Shown: positions 20,647-30,598 of the stretch, in pieces
How positions within the stretch are numbered: the first letter of the stretch is position 1
How the letters are laid out: every line of letters starts with the position of its first letter
NCBI GenBank assembly: GCA_905220665.1
Contig: CAJNAR010000030.1
Location: 82,597 to 146,596 of the forward strand
Direction: 5' to 3'
From: Albugo candida
Taxonomy: Eukaryota; Oomycota; Peronosporomycetes; Albuginales; Albuginaceae
DNA: 64,000 bases
Position numbers and translations under genes: made by a program
Notes under the pieces: model-generated
Database searches by the model: none
Told to the model about the DNA's origin: nothing
What the model saw: only the letters and a program-made list of their open reading frames with translations

Positions 20647-21204
20647 CTATTGCTCTCTGCTTTCGGTATTACCATCTGGGTTTGTAACTTTAAGTGACGA
20701 AAGTGAGCTAGTTGCTTCATCATTGGTCTAAAGTAAACACAGTCACACTCATCCTAACTTGCCGTAAGTGTATGTTGTACCTGATCCATTAAATCGCCAA
20801 TTGATTTCTCAAGTTCATCGATACGCGTACCCATGTCGTCGAGTATTTTTTCCAATCAAAAAAAAGTTTGCGTTAAGGATACAGTCAAATGTGAAAATTG
20901 CAACAAATGAAAGGAAATTGTCAACATAAAGGGATATTTCGTCCAATGATTGCCTCCGACATCTGAGAAAACCGATTTTGCTATCGAATACAAATTACAA
21001 CGCGAAGGAAAGGGAGCATACGACGCATAAACCATTTGTTCCAATAGCGTTTGCACAAAGACAGTCAGATCCTGGGCTTCACCCGACGGTACTGTTTGTG
21101 CTGGTGCCGGTGGTGAAGACACTTCTTTCCTGTTTGTGTCAGCGGAATTCTATGCAAAATAAGTGAGAAACGAAGCTGCACGTGACAAAAGACTGCTTCA
21201 CCAT
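20647..21204 (-). CDS. HSBP1: Heat-shock factor binding protein 1
   Basis: Five coding exons: 21202-21204 (ATG only), 21033-21149, 20938-20980, 20781-20842 and 20647-20727, giving 101 residues. After a Pro/Ala-rich N-terminus the coiled coil reads DLTVFVQTLLEQM|QNRFSQMSEAIIGR|IDDMGTRIDELEKSIGDLMDQ (bars are junctions) and aligns without gaps to human HSBP1. Introns are 52, 52, 95 and 53 nt; three are GT-AG, and the third appears to be AT-AC (own entry). HSBP1 is a small trimeric coiled-coil protein that binds HSF1 and dampens the heat-shock response; it also stabilises the WASH complex. The divergent small membrane-protein gene starts only 78 bp away. Confidence 0.9.
20843..20937 (-). other. 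Predicted U12-type AT-AC intron in HSBP1
   Basis: On the sense strand the intron begins ATATCCC (U12 5' site consensus ATATCCT), contains ATCCTTAAC (branch consensus TTCCTTAAC) and ends AAATAC. Splicing here joins IIGR to IDDMGTRI exactly as in HSBP1 of other eukaryotes. There is no AG dinucleotide anywhere in these 95 nt, so no ordinary acceptor is available inside them, and reading through hits TGA. The branch-to-acceptor distance, about 30 nt, is longer than usual for U12 introns. Confidence 0.8.
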
Positions 21205-21282
21205 GGCTTAAATACGTTTTGCGAATTTTGTTTTTATCACACTAATTAAAATACGATTCACTTTTAATAAAAGACCCTCCAA

Positions 21283-21483
21283 ATGGCTGGCAAAGAAGCA
21301 AATAAAATGTATCTTCGACCGCGAATTCGGCGCGTGGTACCATTGATGGATGTTGGAATGGCTATCATACTTGGAACGGTATCCGGTATTTACATCTTCA
21401 ACGACACATTCAAGCGTTTTCAAGACTCCGAGACAGATGCATCCGACCTGCAAGAACATGAGGATAAATCACGACCATTTTGA
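21283..21483 (+). CDS. Small single-span membrane protein, unknown
   Basis: 66 residues from ATG 21283. A basic N-terminus (YLRPRIRRVV), one hydrophobic segment (about residues 20-39, LMDVGMAIILGTVSGIYIF) and an acidic tail (SETDASDLQEHED). Size and charge pattern fit small mitochondrial inner-membrane or assembly-factor proteins, but no family is recognised. Support for being real comes from its clean ATG, its placement at a 78-bp divergent promoter with HSBP1, and 88 bp to DMAP1 downstream on the same strand. Confidence 0.55.
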   Translation: MAGKEANKMYLRPRIRRVVPLMDVGMAIILGTVSGIYIFNDTFKRFQDSETDASDLQEHEDKSRPF

Positions 21484-21571
21484 TGCATTTATAAGATTTA
21501 ATAGCTTATAGAGGTGACATGACTCCTAATATACTTCTTCCGCAAGTAGCGTAATTTACACAACTTTTGCC

Positions 21572-23228
21572 ATGGGCGACGTCGCGCAAATTCTAGGAAT
21601 CAAATCAGAGTCTAATGCGGCACTAGGTTCGTTCCGCCGTGCTGTTGCTTACATAGACCAAATTCCCTTTTCTTGTAGAAAAAGTTGCCACGCCCGTTAG
21701 TGGCAACAAGCCTCCATTGAAAAAGCTGACCGGAATGCAACGTGAGGTTCTCGGACTCATGGAAAGCAGCTACCGCGGCCATCATGCTTTCTATCCGAGT
21801 ATTCCAAAGCAAAGCCTTCAGCAGAAGTGGAAAGCCCATAAGTCAATCCCTGCAATCAAGTGGAAGAAACTATCCTTCCAAAATCCTGCACGCAAAGACT
21901 TGCCGGGCGAAAATTGCCCGGAATCATCTAATGAGCGTGGTCCACTTATCTTACAACATTGGGTAAAGGCACACAATTCCGGGATGGAGTACACATTTGC
22001 CCGATTTAATGTAACTTGTGTGACCACCACTTACACCAACGAGGAGTATGTCAATTGTATCGAAAAGTACACTGATCCACTGATGAAGCCATGGACAAGA
22101 TCACAAACTGATCTCTTATTTCAATTGTGTCAGCAGTACGACTTGCGCTGGTTTGTCATCGCAGACCGATGGTTTACATACACACAACATGATGATGTTG
22201 CACCAAGCACTTGGACTTTAGAGGATCTTAAATATCGATATTATGAACTTACTCGAGTGCTTGCAACTTATCGCGAAAAACAAAATATCGCCGACAAAGC
22301 GATCAAATTGGATCCTCAGTGCAATGAAGCGGCTTTGAGCGAGTGTCCGAAGAACGGATCAGCCCCTACCGCTGCGATTCCGTCCGAAGAATCTCGACCC
22401 GTCCAGGGCAGCGTGTCGTTATCAATCGATCCTCAATTCTCGTTCAATCTTTTGTATGAGAAACAGCGCAAGAGCCAATTGGAAAGAGCATTCCGGCGCT
22501 CTATTGAAGAAGAAAAAGAGATCCAAGCACTCAATGAAGAATTGCGTGATCTTGAACAGCAACTCAAGAAAACAGCTGGCAAAATGGACGCAAAAAAGAA
22601 AAAGGTATCGTATCGGACTTCTTTCTTCTTCCAAACGCAATCGCACACTTTTTCTATGATAGGAATTGGCCGTCGCCAGCTTGAGTGCGCGTGAATTCCC
22701 AGTCGGCGTTTTTCTGCGAAGCATTTGTGTGACAAATTGTCCAATCAAAGGAAAGATGCTCAAAAAAATGCAAGCGGTCCTAAGAGAGCTCGGTATTCCG
22801 GCCCGCCCAATGCCGACGCAGAATGTTTGTGAGATGTTTGATACACTTCGTAAAGATATCGTGGGGCTTTTATCACTCCGAAAGCATCTTGAAATGAAGC
22901 AAAAAGAACTCTCAACGCTCCAAAACCGGTATCGTAGCCTTACCGGCGAAACGTATGAACCTGTAGGAATCCATCCGTTAAAGCAAGCAGGTATGTTGAT
23001 CGTTCATTTTTTGGTACAAGCGCTTATATTTCTTGAACAGATCTGGAAACTACCATATTACAGGGTGGATTGGGCGAAGTGGAAGCGTCACAAGTGTCGG
23101 TGAACGATACGCCAACGACATTCGCTGGGAAAGCAATGAAACAAGCTGGAAAAACGGCGCGGAATGCTTCTAAACGGCGAAATTCAGCAGCGATTGGAAG
23201 CGGATTTAAGCGGAACAAGAAAGCGTGA
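21572..23228 (+). CDS. DMAP1: DMAP1/SWC4 chromatin-complex subunit
   Basis: Exons 21572-21626, 21679-22604, 22663-22990 and 23041-23228 (introns 52, 58, 50 nt) give 498 residues. The N-terminus opens MGDVAQILGI, as in DMAP1. Then come a PARKDLPGE stretch, YTFARFNVTC, the SANT/Myb-like domain (KPWTRSQTDLLFQLCQQYDL, RWFVIADRW, EDLKYRYYEL), coiled coils, the C-terminal DMAP1 region (KMLKKMQAVLRELGI, then LRKDIVGLLSLRKHLEMKQK), and a basic tail. DMAP1/Swc4 is a subunit of the NuA4/TIP60 acetyltransferase and SWR1/SRCAP H2A.Z-exchange complexes. For the last intron the acceptor at 23,040, not the closer-looking one at 23,063, keeps the frame open to a stop. Confidence 0.9.
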
Positions 23229-23421
23229 GGGGACTTAACCGAGAGGTTTATTTCCGTAAAAGTCAGGTGTGAAAATGCCGAGTAGATTCGGTCGGTAACC
23301 AGCTGTCATGATCGTGGTCCATGACTCAACGAGGGAAGCCATGTCAGAAGAAGGGATGAGGATGTTTAATTAATACTCAGGTCATTTCGCGCTATTGCGG
23401 TAAATCGTCCGTGATAAGCTA

Positions 23422-26076
23422 ATGCCTTTGAGCAAATGGAAATTAATAGCTTGCGTCTATGTTATCACGTTACGTTTTGTAAACAGCGATGTAACCGCTG
23501 AAGATACCGAATCCTCTGAACTGGGAAGCAAAACGTACACTAATAAGGGTCGAACGAGTGAAAAACGCATTGAAAATAGGAATGCAGATCCACCGATGTG
23601 TACGTTCGCGTATTCGTCCGAGCCAATCGCAGAAGCCATCACTGATGCAGCTTTGCCCACTATTGAAGGCAAGGGTGAGAAATCAAACGTTAAGGTAGAA
23701 GCGAGCAGAACAAACTCGAACCCACTACCGAAAGGAGCAGTTCAAGACGAGAGAAACGTTTCGAACGAGTCTAGAGTGCGTTTTTTGGAAAAAAACGAGA
23801 AGCTTTCCGGGAGTCTATTACCGTCCGCACTGAACGCGTCTGTATCAAATGTGAAAGGTCACAAATTTCCCAAGGTGGAACCGGATACCCTTCAGAATGA
23901 AAAAGAGGACGGCTATCAAGAATTTGAAAGCTTGAAAAAGGAAATCATTGATATTAAAAAAATAGACACAAGTAATGGAACAAGAGACACTGACGGGAGC
24001 AATGCAAAGGAAGAAGAAGACGAGAGAACGGAGTATGTACCGTCTGAGCACGTAACCATTGGAGTTTTCGCATGCAATGAGACGTTTTACAAAGCATGGA
24101 ATTTAATGCGACTTCGCTGCGGAGGAGATGATCTCAACGTAATAAAAGCAGTGCAAAGTACACAGTGTGCGGTGTATAGTGGGAAGCAGATTAACTTACA
24201 AAAATCGGGCGCTTTAGGTACCAAAGTATGTTTATCAACGTGCAAGATCCCAGCTTGTATACGCAACCGTTGGGACTATACAGTCAGCAATGGACTCGAA
24301 TCCCCCGTATACCAAAACGTAAATTACCTCGAACTATTGCGTCTTGCTAAAATCTCGGTCACTTCCACACAACGCCAAGAAAACGTGTCCCTACAAACAT
24401 CATACCGTCCTCAATGGACTATCATCGAAAATTTAAATATCTCCAGCGTCACGACATGTAATTATAATATCACGAAGCAATGTGCATGTAATTTGAAAAA
24501 TTCTTCCGACGACAAGGAATCAGAGTCTTTGCAAGAAAAACTTCTTGAGCCTCCTGAAGACAAAGGTTTTGAAAACTGGAACCACTGGTCAGATGGACTA
24601 GAGAAAACCACGATGGATAAAGCTGGGATCGCATCGGCCAAAGTAGGTCAAACAGCCGCAGCGGTTTCTGTGGCACTTAGTGGAGCTATGACCGTTGTCA
24701 CCGGCATGTTAGGAACAACGTCAACAACGCTTGCGACAACCGTGACTGCAGGGGCCGGCGTCGGGCTTACTGTTGCAGCAATGGATCTATGTCAGTTTAG
24801 TGTGATGATCAATCAACTCAATCTGCAAGCTCGTCCTCGCTTTTTAGAGAAAATGGGAGAGAAAATGTCATTTTCCACCTTTACATTTCTTCCTTTTGGA
24901 GAAGTCAAACGCTCTTCGAATGATGGTCATGGACGCCGATTGTCAGAATCAGATCGGTTATTATTGGGATCAGAGTCCGATACAGGTGTCGTGGGTGCAA
25001 TGAAAGGAATGGAACGGTACGCGCGGGTTATCGGCATACAAGTGGATATGCTGTTTTATGTAACTTTGGGTGGAATCGCTGTTATTTGTTGTGTACCGTG
25101 GGCGGTTTACCTTATTTTGGTACTACTTGTGAGCCCATGCGTCCGCAACCCATCAGAATTTCGCAGTCAATGGCTTGATAAAACGATTGGTATATTCATC
25201 CTAATCATCATGCTTACACAGTACGTGATTGGAGCCACAGCTACGTTCCAGATTTGCCTTTGTATTCAGCGAAGCCACATGAACGATCCTCGTTTTGCGG
25301 TTGCATTGATAACACTTTTGGTTTGTTCGTTGGGAACGTTAGCTTTCGGTTATCACGTACTGACTGCGCACCAAGACGAACTGAAAGACGTTGGGACACA
25401 GGAACATTTATCAAAATCTGTTTATGTTCGATATGGTCCACTTTACGAAGAGTATCGGTTCGAAAGTCGATATTTCTTCGCACCCAAGCTCTTATTGGCT
25501 CTTTTGAGTGGCATGACGACTGGGACGATTTTCATACACGGGTGGGTTCAACTCGTCATATTGATCGCCTTACACGGGCTATTTTTTATTCTATTGGAAT
25601 GGAAGCACCCGTACCCGTCACACTTGATACAGAAAACCACATCATTTGTGATCTTTATCAAGATGTCCGTGCTTGGATTATCGTTTTTTCTATTATCAAC
25701 CACGTTCGAATCAATGAAACTACCGTTTGATCTACGACAAAGTATCGCGCTTACGATTTTGGGGCTACAAGTTCTCGTGTTATGTTCTCTGTTATTTCGG
25801 CAAATGTTTGTTTTCTATCGAACGTGGAGGATACGACGTGATGGTCCAAAATCAAAGAGACAAACCTCGGCATACAGCACGCAACAAGAAGAAAGGGAAC
25901 TCGAGTATGCATACGATCCGTATACCTTGAGAGAAATCGAAATGGGTAGAGAGAAGTGGATGGACCGACCGGTGGACCATCGAATCAACACACTCACTCC
26001 CTCTGTGCAGGTTCCTCGCATGAGGGAGCAGCCTAAAGTCAGAGCTGAACCTATAAAAGAGTGGAGACGCACATAG
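23422..26076 (+). CDS. Large membrane protein, FLC/TRP-like
   Basis: 884 residues, single exon. Signal peptide (WKLIACVYVITLRFVNS), a long charged Ser/Glu/Lys-rich extracellular stretch (residues ~25-210), a Cys-containing lumenal domain (about 210-390; CNETFYKAWNLMRLRCGG, CLSTCKIPAC), a glycine/alanine/threonine-rich hydrophobic segment (~410-455), then about eight membrane helices from residue ~540 to ~800 and a charged cytoplasmic tail. The helix pattern, with YRFESRYFFAPKLLLALLSG and ILLEWKHPYPS, resembles the fungal flavin-carrier/TRP family (PF06011-like). These sit in ER, Golgi or vacuole membranes and affect calcium and wall integrity. Similarity is topological plus a few motifs, so the name is tentative. 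Confidence 0.6.
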   Translation: MPLSKWKLIACVYVITLRFVNSDVTAEDTESSELGSKTYTNKGRTSEKRIENRNADPPMCTFAYSSEPIAEAITDAALPTIEGKGEKSNVKVEASRTNSNPLPKGAVQDERNVSNESRVRFLEKNEKLSGSLLPSALNASVSNVKGHKFPKVEPDTLQNEKEDGYQEFESLKKEIIDIKKIDTSNGTRDTDGSNAKEEEDERTEYVPSEHVTIGVFACNETFYKAWNLMRLRCGGDDLNVIKAVQSTQCAVYSGKQINLQKSGALGTKVCLSTCKIPACIRNRWDYTVSNGLESPVYQNVNYLELLRLAKISVTSTQRQENVSLQTSYRPQWTIIENLNISSVTTCNYNITKQCACNLKNSSDDKESESLQEKLLEPPEDKGFENWNHWSDGLEKTTMDKAGIASAKVGQTAAAVSVALSGAMTVVTGMLGTTSTTLATTVTAGAGVGLTVAAMDLCQFSVMINQLNLQARPRFLEKMGEKMSFSTFTFLPFGEVKRSSNDGHGRRLSESDRLLLGSESDTGVVGAMKGMERYARVIGIQVDMLFYVTLGGIAVICCVPWAVYLILVLLVSPCVRNPSEFRSQWLDKTIGIFILIIMLTQYVIGATATFQICLCIQRSHMNDPRFAVALITLLVCSLGTLAFGYHVLTAHQDELKDVGTQEHLSKSVYVRYGPLYEEYRFESRYFFAPKLLLALLSGMTTGTIFIHGWVQLVILIALHGLFFILLEWKHPYPSHLIQKTTSFVIFIKMSVLGLSFFLLSTTFESMKLPFDLRQSIALTILGLQVLVLCSLLFRQMFVFYRTWRIRRDGPKSKRQTSAYSTQQEERELEYAYDPYTLREIEMGREKWMDRPVDHRINTLTPSVQVPRMREQPKVRAEPIKEWRRT

Positions 26077-26184
26077 ATCCAATAACAATCAACTCATTAA
26101 ATAGATTTTTGTGTCTGATGAATCGATTTTTCTCATTTGAATTTATAACTGCACCTTGATTACCGCAAAGATTTTATCCAATGG

Positions 26185-27819
26185 TCAGCACGTAAGAAAC
26201 ATGATAACTTCAAGTGCAATTCCCACCAAAAAGGCAAACCAAAGGAATGTGGAAAATGACACACCGACTGCACCACATAATGCGTGCACAAAAACGTATG
26301 ATGTAACACCAAACTTGATCGTGACACACCAAATCATATAAATTACCAAGAGATTTGCTAGAATCGCGTCGCAAGTTGCCTTCGTCCCGATATCATCTAA
26401 TAGAAAAGTAAATAGATGTAAAATTGTCACCCACCATACGACGTACCTGGCACATCCTGTACAGAGGCTTCTAAAAACACTTTTCGTAGTGCCAAACGAT
26501 TCAGTTCTCTCGACTTTGCTTTATCCGATACAAACTCTGGTAAAAATCGGACAAGTGTCTAAAACGCTTAGTCAGTCACCAAGTTTCTCCAGTTAATGCA
26601 CTACCTTTCCAGGCAACGCGAAGAAAAGTCCAGGCGACCATAGCTCGTAAGCCCCAAACACAATCGCAGGAACAACATTCTTGTCGATTTCCTCACGCAA
26701 GTAAAACGGTCCTTTTTTGAAATCTTGTAGCTAACCGCAACATTAATTTCAGCGGTGTAGACTACCCTAAGCATCGTACCAATCCGTTCATGGACCGTGT
26801 GCCTTCTGGGGACATACAAACTGAGTTGCCTTCAACGTGGACGAGTTGTGCTAAAGTGCGCAAACTTTGCACTGCGCTTTTCCTAGAAAGAGAATGATGA
26901 TCGATTCAGTACCGTTGTATGATTAGTACCGATTGGATCGATCGATTGCCACAAACTGGAGGAACCAACGGGCAACCCACCCCAAAAACGGGATCATAAA
27001 CAAGCTTTTCTTGGCCGCAAACTATGTATAGTCGAGTATATCTCAGTATAGGAGCACCGTTGAGCGTAGACTGATTACCTTGAACGCCACGGGGGACACT
27101 TTATTCACCAAAATGCCATCCAAATTTGACGAATGACTAAGTTAACGAGACTTACAAAATTGCAAATAAATAAGGCACGCGCACCTAAACATGCAAATTA
27201 CTGGAGTTTTCAAGTGCTGTAACACGGTTCGTCCCTCTACAGAAGCAGTGACACCAGAAGAGAGATACATCATCGTAGCCATTCCCCACTAACCCATCTT
27301 TTAGAACGTAACTATAATTCCACGGCGAGGTATACGTACGGATGCGATGTCTGCGGGCAGATAGTTTCTTGGAATTCCCCATTTTCGCAGTGTTGGTATC
27401 ACAAAGCGCAAAGGGATCAGCAGAAATAGTGCTGCAAACCAGGCAATGAATACATTTAAAAAGGTTATAAGACGTAACAGCATATAAAGTTGCTCGGGTG
27501 TGGATCGACTTGGTGGAACTATGTCGAGTTGCAATCCCGTGTGAAGTTGATCTAATCGCTTGATGAGGGTGTTGATATCTTTTGAATTGGACTCGGTGTC
27601 GAGTTGATGTAAATGAAGTTGTTCCTGTAGGTCAATTCGAAGAAATTCACATTTCTGATACCAAATGCGTTTGATCTGGTTACGCTTTGATAGTGGTAAA
27701 GTATCTTTTCGACTATGAAGTTTTATCAGTGCTTTTGGAATTTGATGCTCCAATTCAGTGATACGTTTTTCAAAGTCGATGGTACCCAAAATGGTGACAA
27801 TAGATTTCGTGTCTTCCAT
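26185..27819 (-). CDS. PlsC-type lysophospholipid acyltransferase, eight exons
   Basis: Rebuilt from eight exons: 27340-27819, 27185-27288, 27079-27136, 26930-27021, 26780-26882, 26605-26730, 26447-26558, 26185-26396; introns 46-57 nt, all GT-AG, total 428 residues. Exon 1 holds an N-terminal coiled coil and membrane segments (LRLITFLNVFIAWFAALFLL). Acyltransferase motif I HSSNLD (HX4D) spans the exon 2/3 junction, and MSPEGTRS is motif III. KKGPFYLREEIDKNVVPAIV follows, then two C-terminal membrane helices. The fold transfers acyl chains from acyl-CoA to lysophospholipids, at the ER. The closest human relatives by layout are TMEM68/LPCAT-like proteins, but exact substrate cannot be read. The intron density contrasts with the single-exon neighbours. 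Confidence 0.85.
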
Positions 27820-28423
27820 TTAATTGTACGATGCGAGTGTGTTTGGGGTTATTTTCACCAATAGGCATCCAATATTAAGGGTATTGCTCTATTTTACGTT
27901 TAACCAGGTCTTTCAAAATTGCGTATATGACCAAAGCTTGACTACGATTTGATTGTGAATGTATATCCACATACTTATCAGTAGTGAACAGAAAGCAAGT
28001 ACGGATATTACACGACAAAACGAGATTCAATCGATCTATCATGCAATTTTATACTTTCTATTCGCATTTCTCACGTGCGTGATAAATTTACTGAAGTGAT
28101 CGACAAGTTTTGAAAGCGAACGGGTCCTTCTTACGTTTTGCGACGAGAGCTAATGACTTCAAATAGTACCTGTGATTACTAATTAGCAAATTTGAATGCT
28201 TTGAGTTGCATATAGTACTCTTTTGGGACGAGCATTTTCTTCAGCTTGAAGAGCCAGTTTATTTACATTTTTGTATGCATGCTTTCCACGTTCGGTCGAG
28301 GATTTAAAAAAAGACAATCAAGACGAAAAGCGACAGCTTCGATTGTATGGCGCAATTCATTTTACATTTTCAAAATATTTAATTGCAACTCGATTGGATA
28401 CCAATTCAAACACGTAAGACTTG
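27820..28423. other. Spacer with possible small minus-strand exons
   Basis: 604 bp. On the minus strand, two coding-like pieces, GKHAYKNVNKLALQAEENAR..PKR (about 28,290-28,220) and VLFEVISSRRKT-stop (about 28,170-28,133), are joined by a 49-nt GTACTA...CACAG intron. They could be the cytoplasmic tail of the CxxC membrane gene at 28,424 or a separate small gene. I could not find a convincing acceptor linking them to that gene. The rest shows nothing recognisable. Confidence 0.3.
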
Positions 28424-28729
28424 CTACATTCGCGAAAAGGTACGATACACAAAGACTGCCAGCGCGATACAAATCACGCAAACTTGGAACCAAATGAAGA
28501 AACCCGTTCCTTGTACCGCTTTCCCACCGTCGTGACATTTCGCACATTGCTCTTCGGGTTGCTGCAATTCGGAATCGCTTTGAGACAACTTTCCGTCGCA
28601 CTTTTTGCAGGTAGAGCGATTGTTCAGATTTTTCTTTTTCTCTCTCGACGTACCCTCCCGCTCTCTCTGTTCTTGCAGCAAACGCGGTCCACGTACGTAG
28701 GACAAGTATAATAGGAGTAAGAAGTTCAT
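28424..28729 (-). CDS. Small secretory-pathway membrane protein with CxxC motifs
   Basis: 101 residues from ATG 28729. Likely signal peptide (MNFLLLLYLSYVRG), a Lys/Arg/Glu-rich stretch, two CxxC pairs (CKKCDGK and CAKCHDGG, 23 residues apart) that could bind one zinc ion or form disulfides, and a hydrophobic segment near the C-terminus (FFIWFQVCVICIALAVFVY) ending RTFSRM. This is a type I membrane layout. No family is recognised. The 3' end is uncertain: the stop after RM may be replaced by splicing to downstream minus-strand exons (28,130-28,290). Confidence 0.5.
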   Translation of the reverse strand: MNFLLLLYLSYVRGPRLLQEQREREGTSREKKKNLNNRSTCKKCDGKLSQSDSELQQPEEQCAKCHDGGKAVQGTGFFIWFQVCVICIALAVFVYRTFSRM

Positions 28730-29094
28730 TTCGAGTTAGTGGAGTGGGTTATATAAACGACGTTTTATAGCGATGATCTGAAGGAGCCAATCAGAGATTT
28801 GGATCGGAAAAAAGCTCAATACAATTCGTTGCATGTTGCAGGCACATTTATTATCAGAGAAATAGAACAACTCATTATTCAATTACGAGTTATGCTGCAA
28901 CAAACGCCTTCACATACTTTTGCGTTAATGTCCATAACGGCTTCTCTGTTGCAATATTTCACTCTATCAAGCGAACCCTCTCGCATGTGACAGCAAAACG
29001 CACAAAGGACCCAACGTGAGTAACCAAAATTTGACTGACGATCCGGAAACAATGTATACCCGTCATATATAGTGAGGACACCCAGCCAGCGCGG
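28730..29094. other. Intergenic between CxxC gene start and THOC6 stop
   Basis: 365 bp. A plus-strand open frame (28,799-28,990) begins with TTG and resembles no family. I see no RNA gene or repeat. It should contain the promoter of the CxxC gene. Confidence 0.45.
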
Positions 29095-30357
29095 TCAATT
29101 GATCCGTCGTTTGGCTCGAAACGAATCCGCACATAGCGAGAAACTGATCACACCAGGAATCAGATGAATATCGATCATATTACAGTCCCCACCAGTAGCA
29201 ATCATTTTCGTGACCGGATCCACAGTACAAAACTGATGGCAGAAACGATTGGGTGAAATTGACGAGGAAATCATTGAGCTTGATGGGACGTTCCATCGAC
29301 GTAAACAAGCATCATTGCCCACGGAGAGAAGAGTATCTTCCAAGAATGAAATTGCATGCACGTGTTGATCCACTGGTTCATGATGTACCGATAGGAATGA
29401 AGGAAGGTGCCATAGAGTCCAAAAACCGCGATCGCCTACTCCTCCACCACAAGCGAGCCAACGAGAAGAAGCATCGATTGCCAGAGTGCGCACGAACCCA
29501 TTTCCGTAGTTTGGAGATAGAATTCGTGCAGGTTTTTCGCTTCTTCGATCCCAAATGCCAACCGTTCCGTCCTCAGACGCAGTGATAAGTTGTTCCGCAT
29601 TGTGCGCATAACTGATATCGTGTAAGTATGCTTCGTGACCTTGGTAACTCCGTACCGGTTTCTCTGCTGTGAGGTCCCACTCGTATGCAATCGTGTCACC
29701 TCCAGCGACCCAAAGTGAGTCTGGGGCCAAAGTGGACCACTCCATTGCATTTATTTCATAATAAGGAAGGACCCCTCCACGTTCCGTTGTGGTACGTGGT
29801 ATGTGCCAAGTGGTCGGCAAAAGCGTATCAGAGTCGGTTTGGGGCGTTCCTACGAGTTTGATCATGTCACGCCATTTCCACACGCAAATTTCGTGATCCG
29901 ATCCACTGCATACTCGGATTATGATGCGTATGTGTATAGTAAAGGAAAAAAAGAGTACCTGATGACGAGTGGATTCTCACAATCGGAAATGAAAGAGACT
30001 GTGTAGATGCGTGATTGGTGTGCGTGTAATGACAATACTGGATCCAAATGGTGTACTTCAGAAGGTCGTTCCTCCCAGCATTCACTCTAAAAGACAATAT
30101 TTTGATTTCAGGACAGCTGACGTCGAAAGAAAAGGAGAGATGTGTACAAGCTTTAGTATGTACACATGCAAGTAACCAGTGCTCGTCGCCGCTATTAATA
30201 CACGTGCGTCCGGGGATAAAAGTTTGGATGCATGAACAGGGATGAAAATGGCGTCATACACGATTCCGATCTCTTCGCGCCGCCGTTGTCGCAGGGACTC
30301 ACGGTACGATTCTTCGTGGTACGACCATGGCGTCATAATATCCGTTAGATGGACCAT
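29095..30357 (-). CDS. THOC6: THO complex subunit 6 (WD40)
   Basis: Three exons: 30148-30357, 29959-30086 and 29095-29905; introns 61 nt (30087-30147) and 53 nt (29906-29958); 382 residues. The start at 30357 is the first ATG; the longer open frame begins with TTG. WD40 repeats run throughout. The segment from EINAMEWSTLAPDSLWVAGG to HEAYLHDISYAHNAEQLITA, followed by SEDGTVGIWDRRS, and the 'WLACGGGVGDRGFWTLWHLP' stretch follow the THOC6 pattern (..EINALLLVP...AGGD..GHTDYIHCL...SGGEDGAVRLWD). THOC6 is the metazoan/plant-specific THO subunit that helps couple transcription to mRNA export in TREX. The join ISG|SDHEICVW restores a WD repeat. Other WD40 proteins cannot be fully ruled out. Confidence 0.8.
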
Positions 30358-30598
30358 GAAAGTAACCAATCAAACGCGATAAAGGATAATACAGAGCATG
30401 ATAATTTTATTTATAACCAATAAAACGAGCGCTTTGTATGGTAACAGACACAATGCCATTTAACGAACGCAGAGCGGTTTGGCACACATGCACGCTTATA
30501 AACCAATCAGCTTCGATACAGCTATCATACTTCTCACTCCCAACTCATTCAAAAGTTAAATTAACTTCTCACTACACATTCGTTCTCCTTTTGCGCAG

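Noticed and set aside
28799..28990. Plus-strand 63-codon frame
   Set aside because: Starts with TTG, no recognised domain, no splice partner found.
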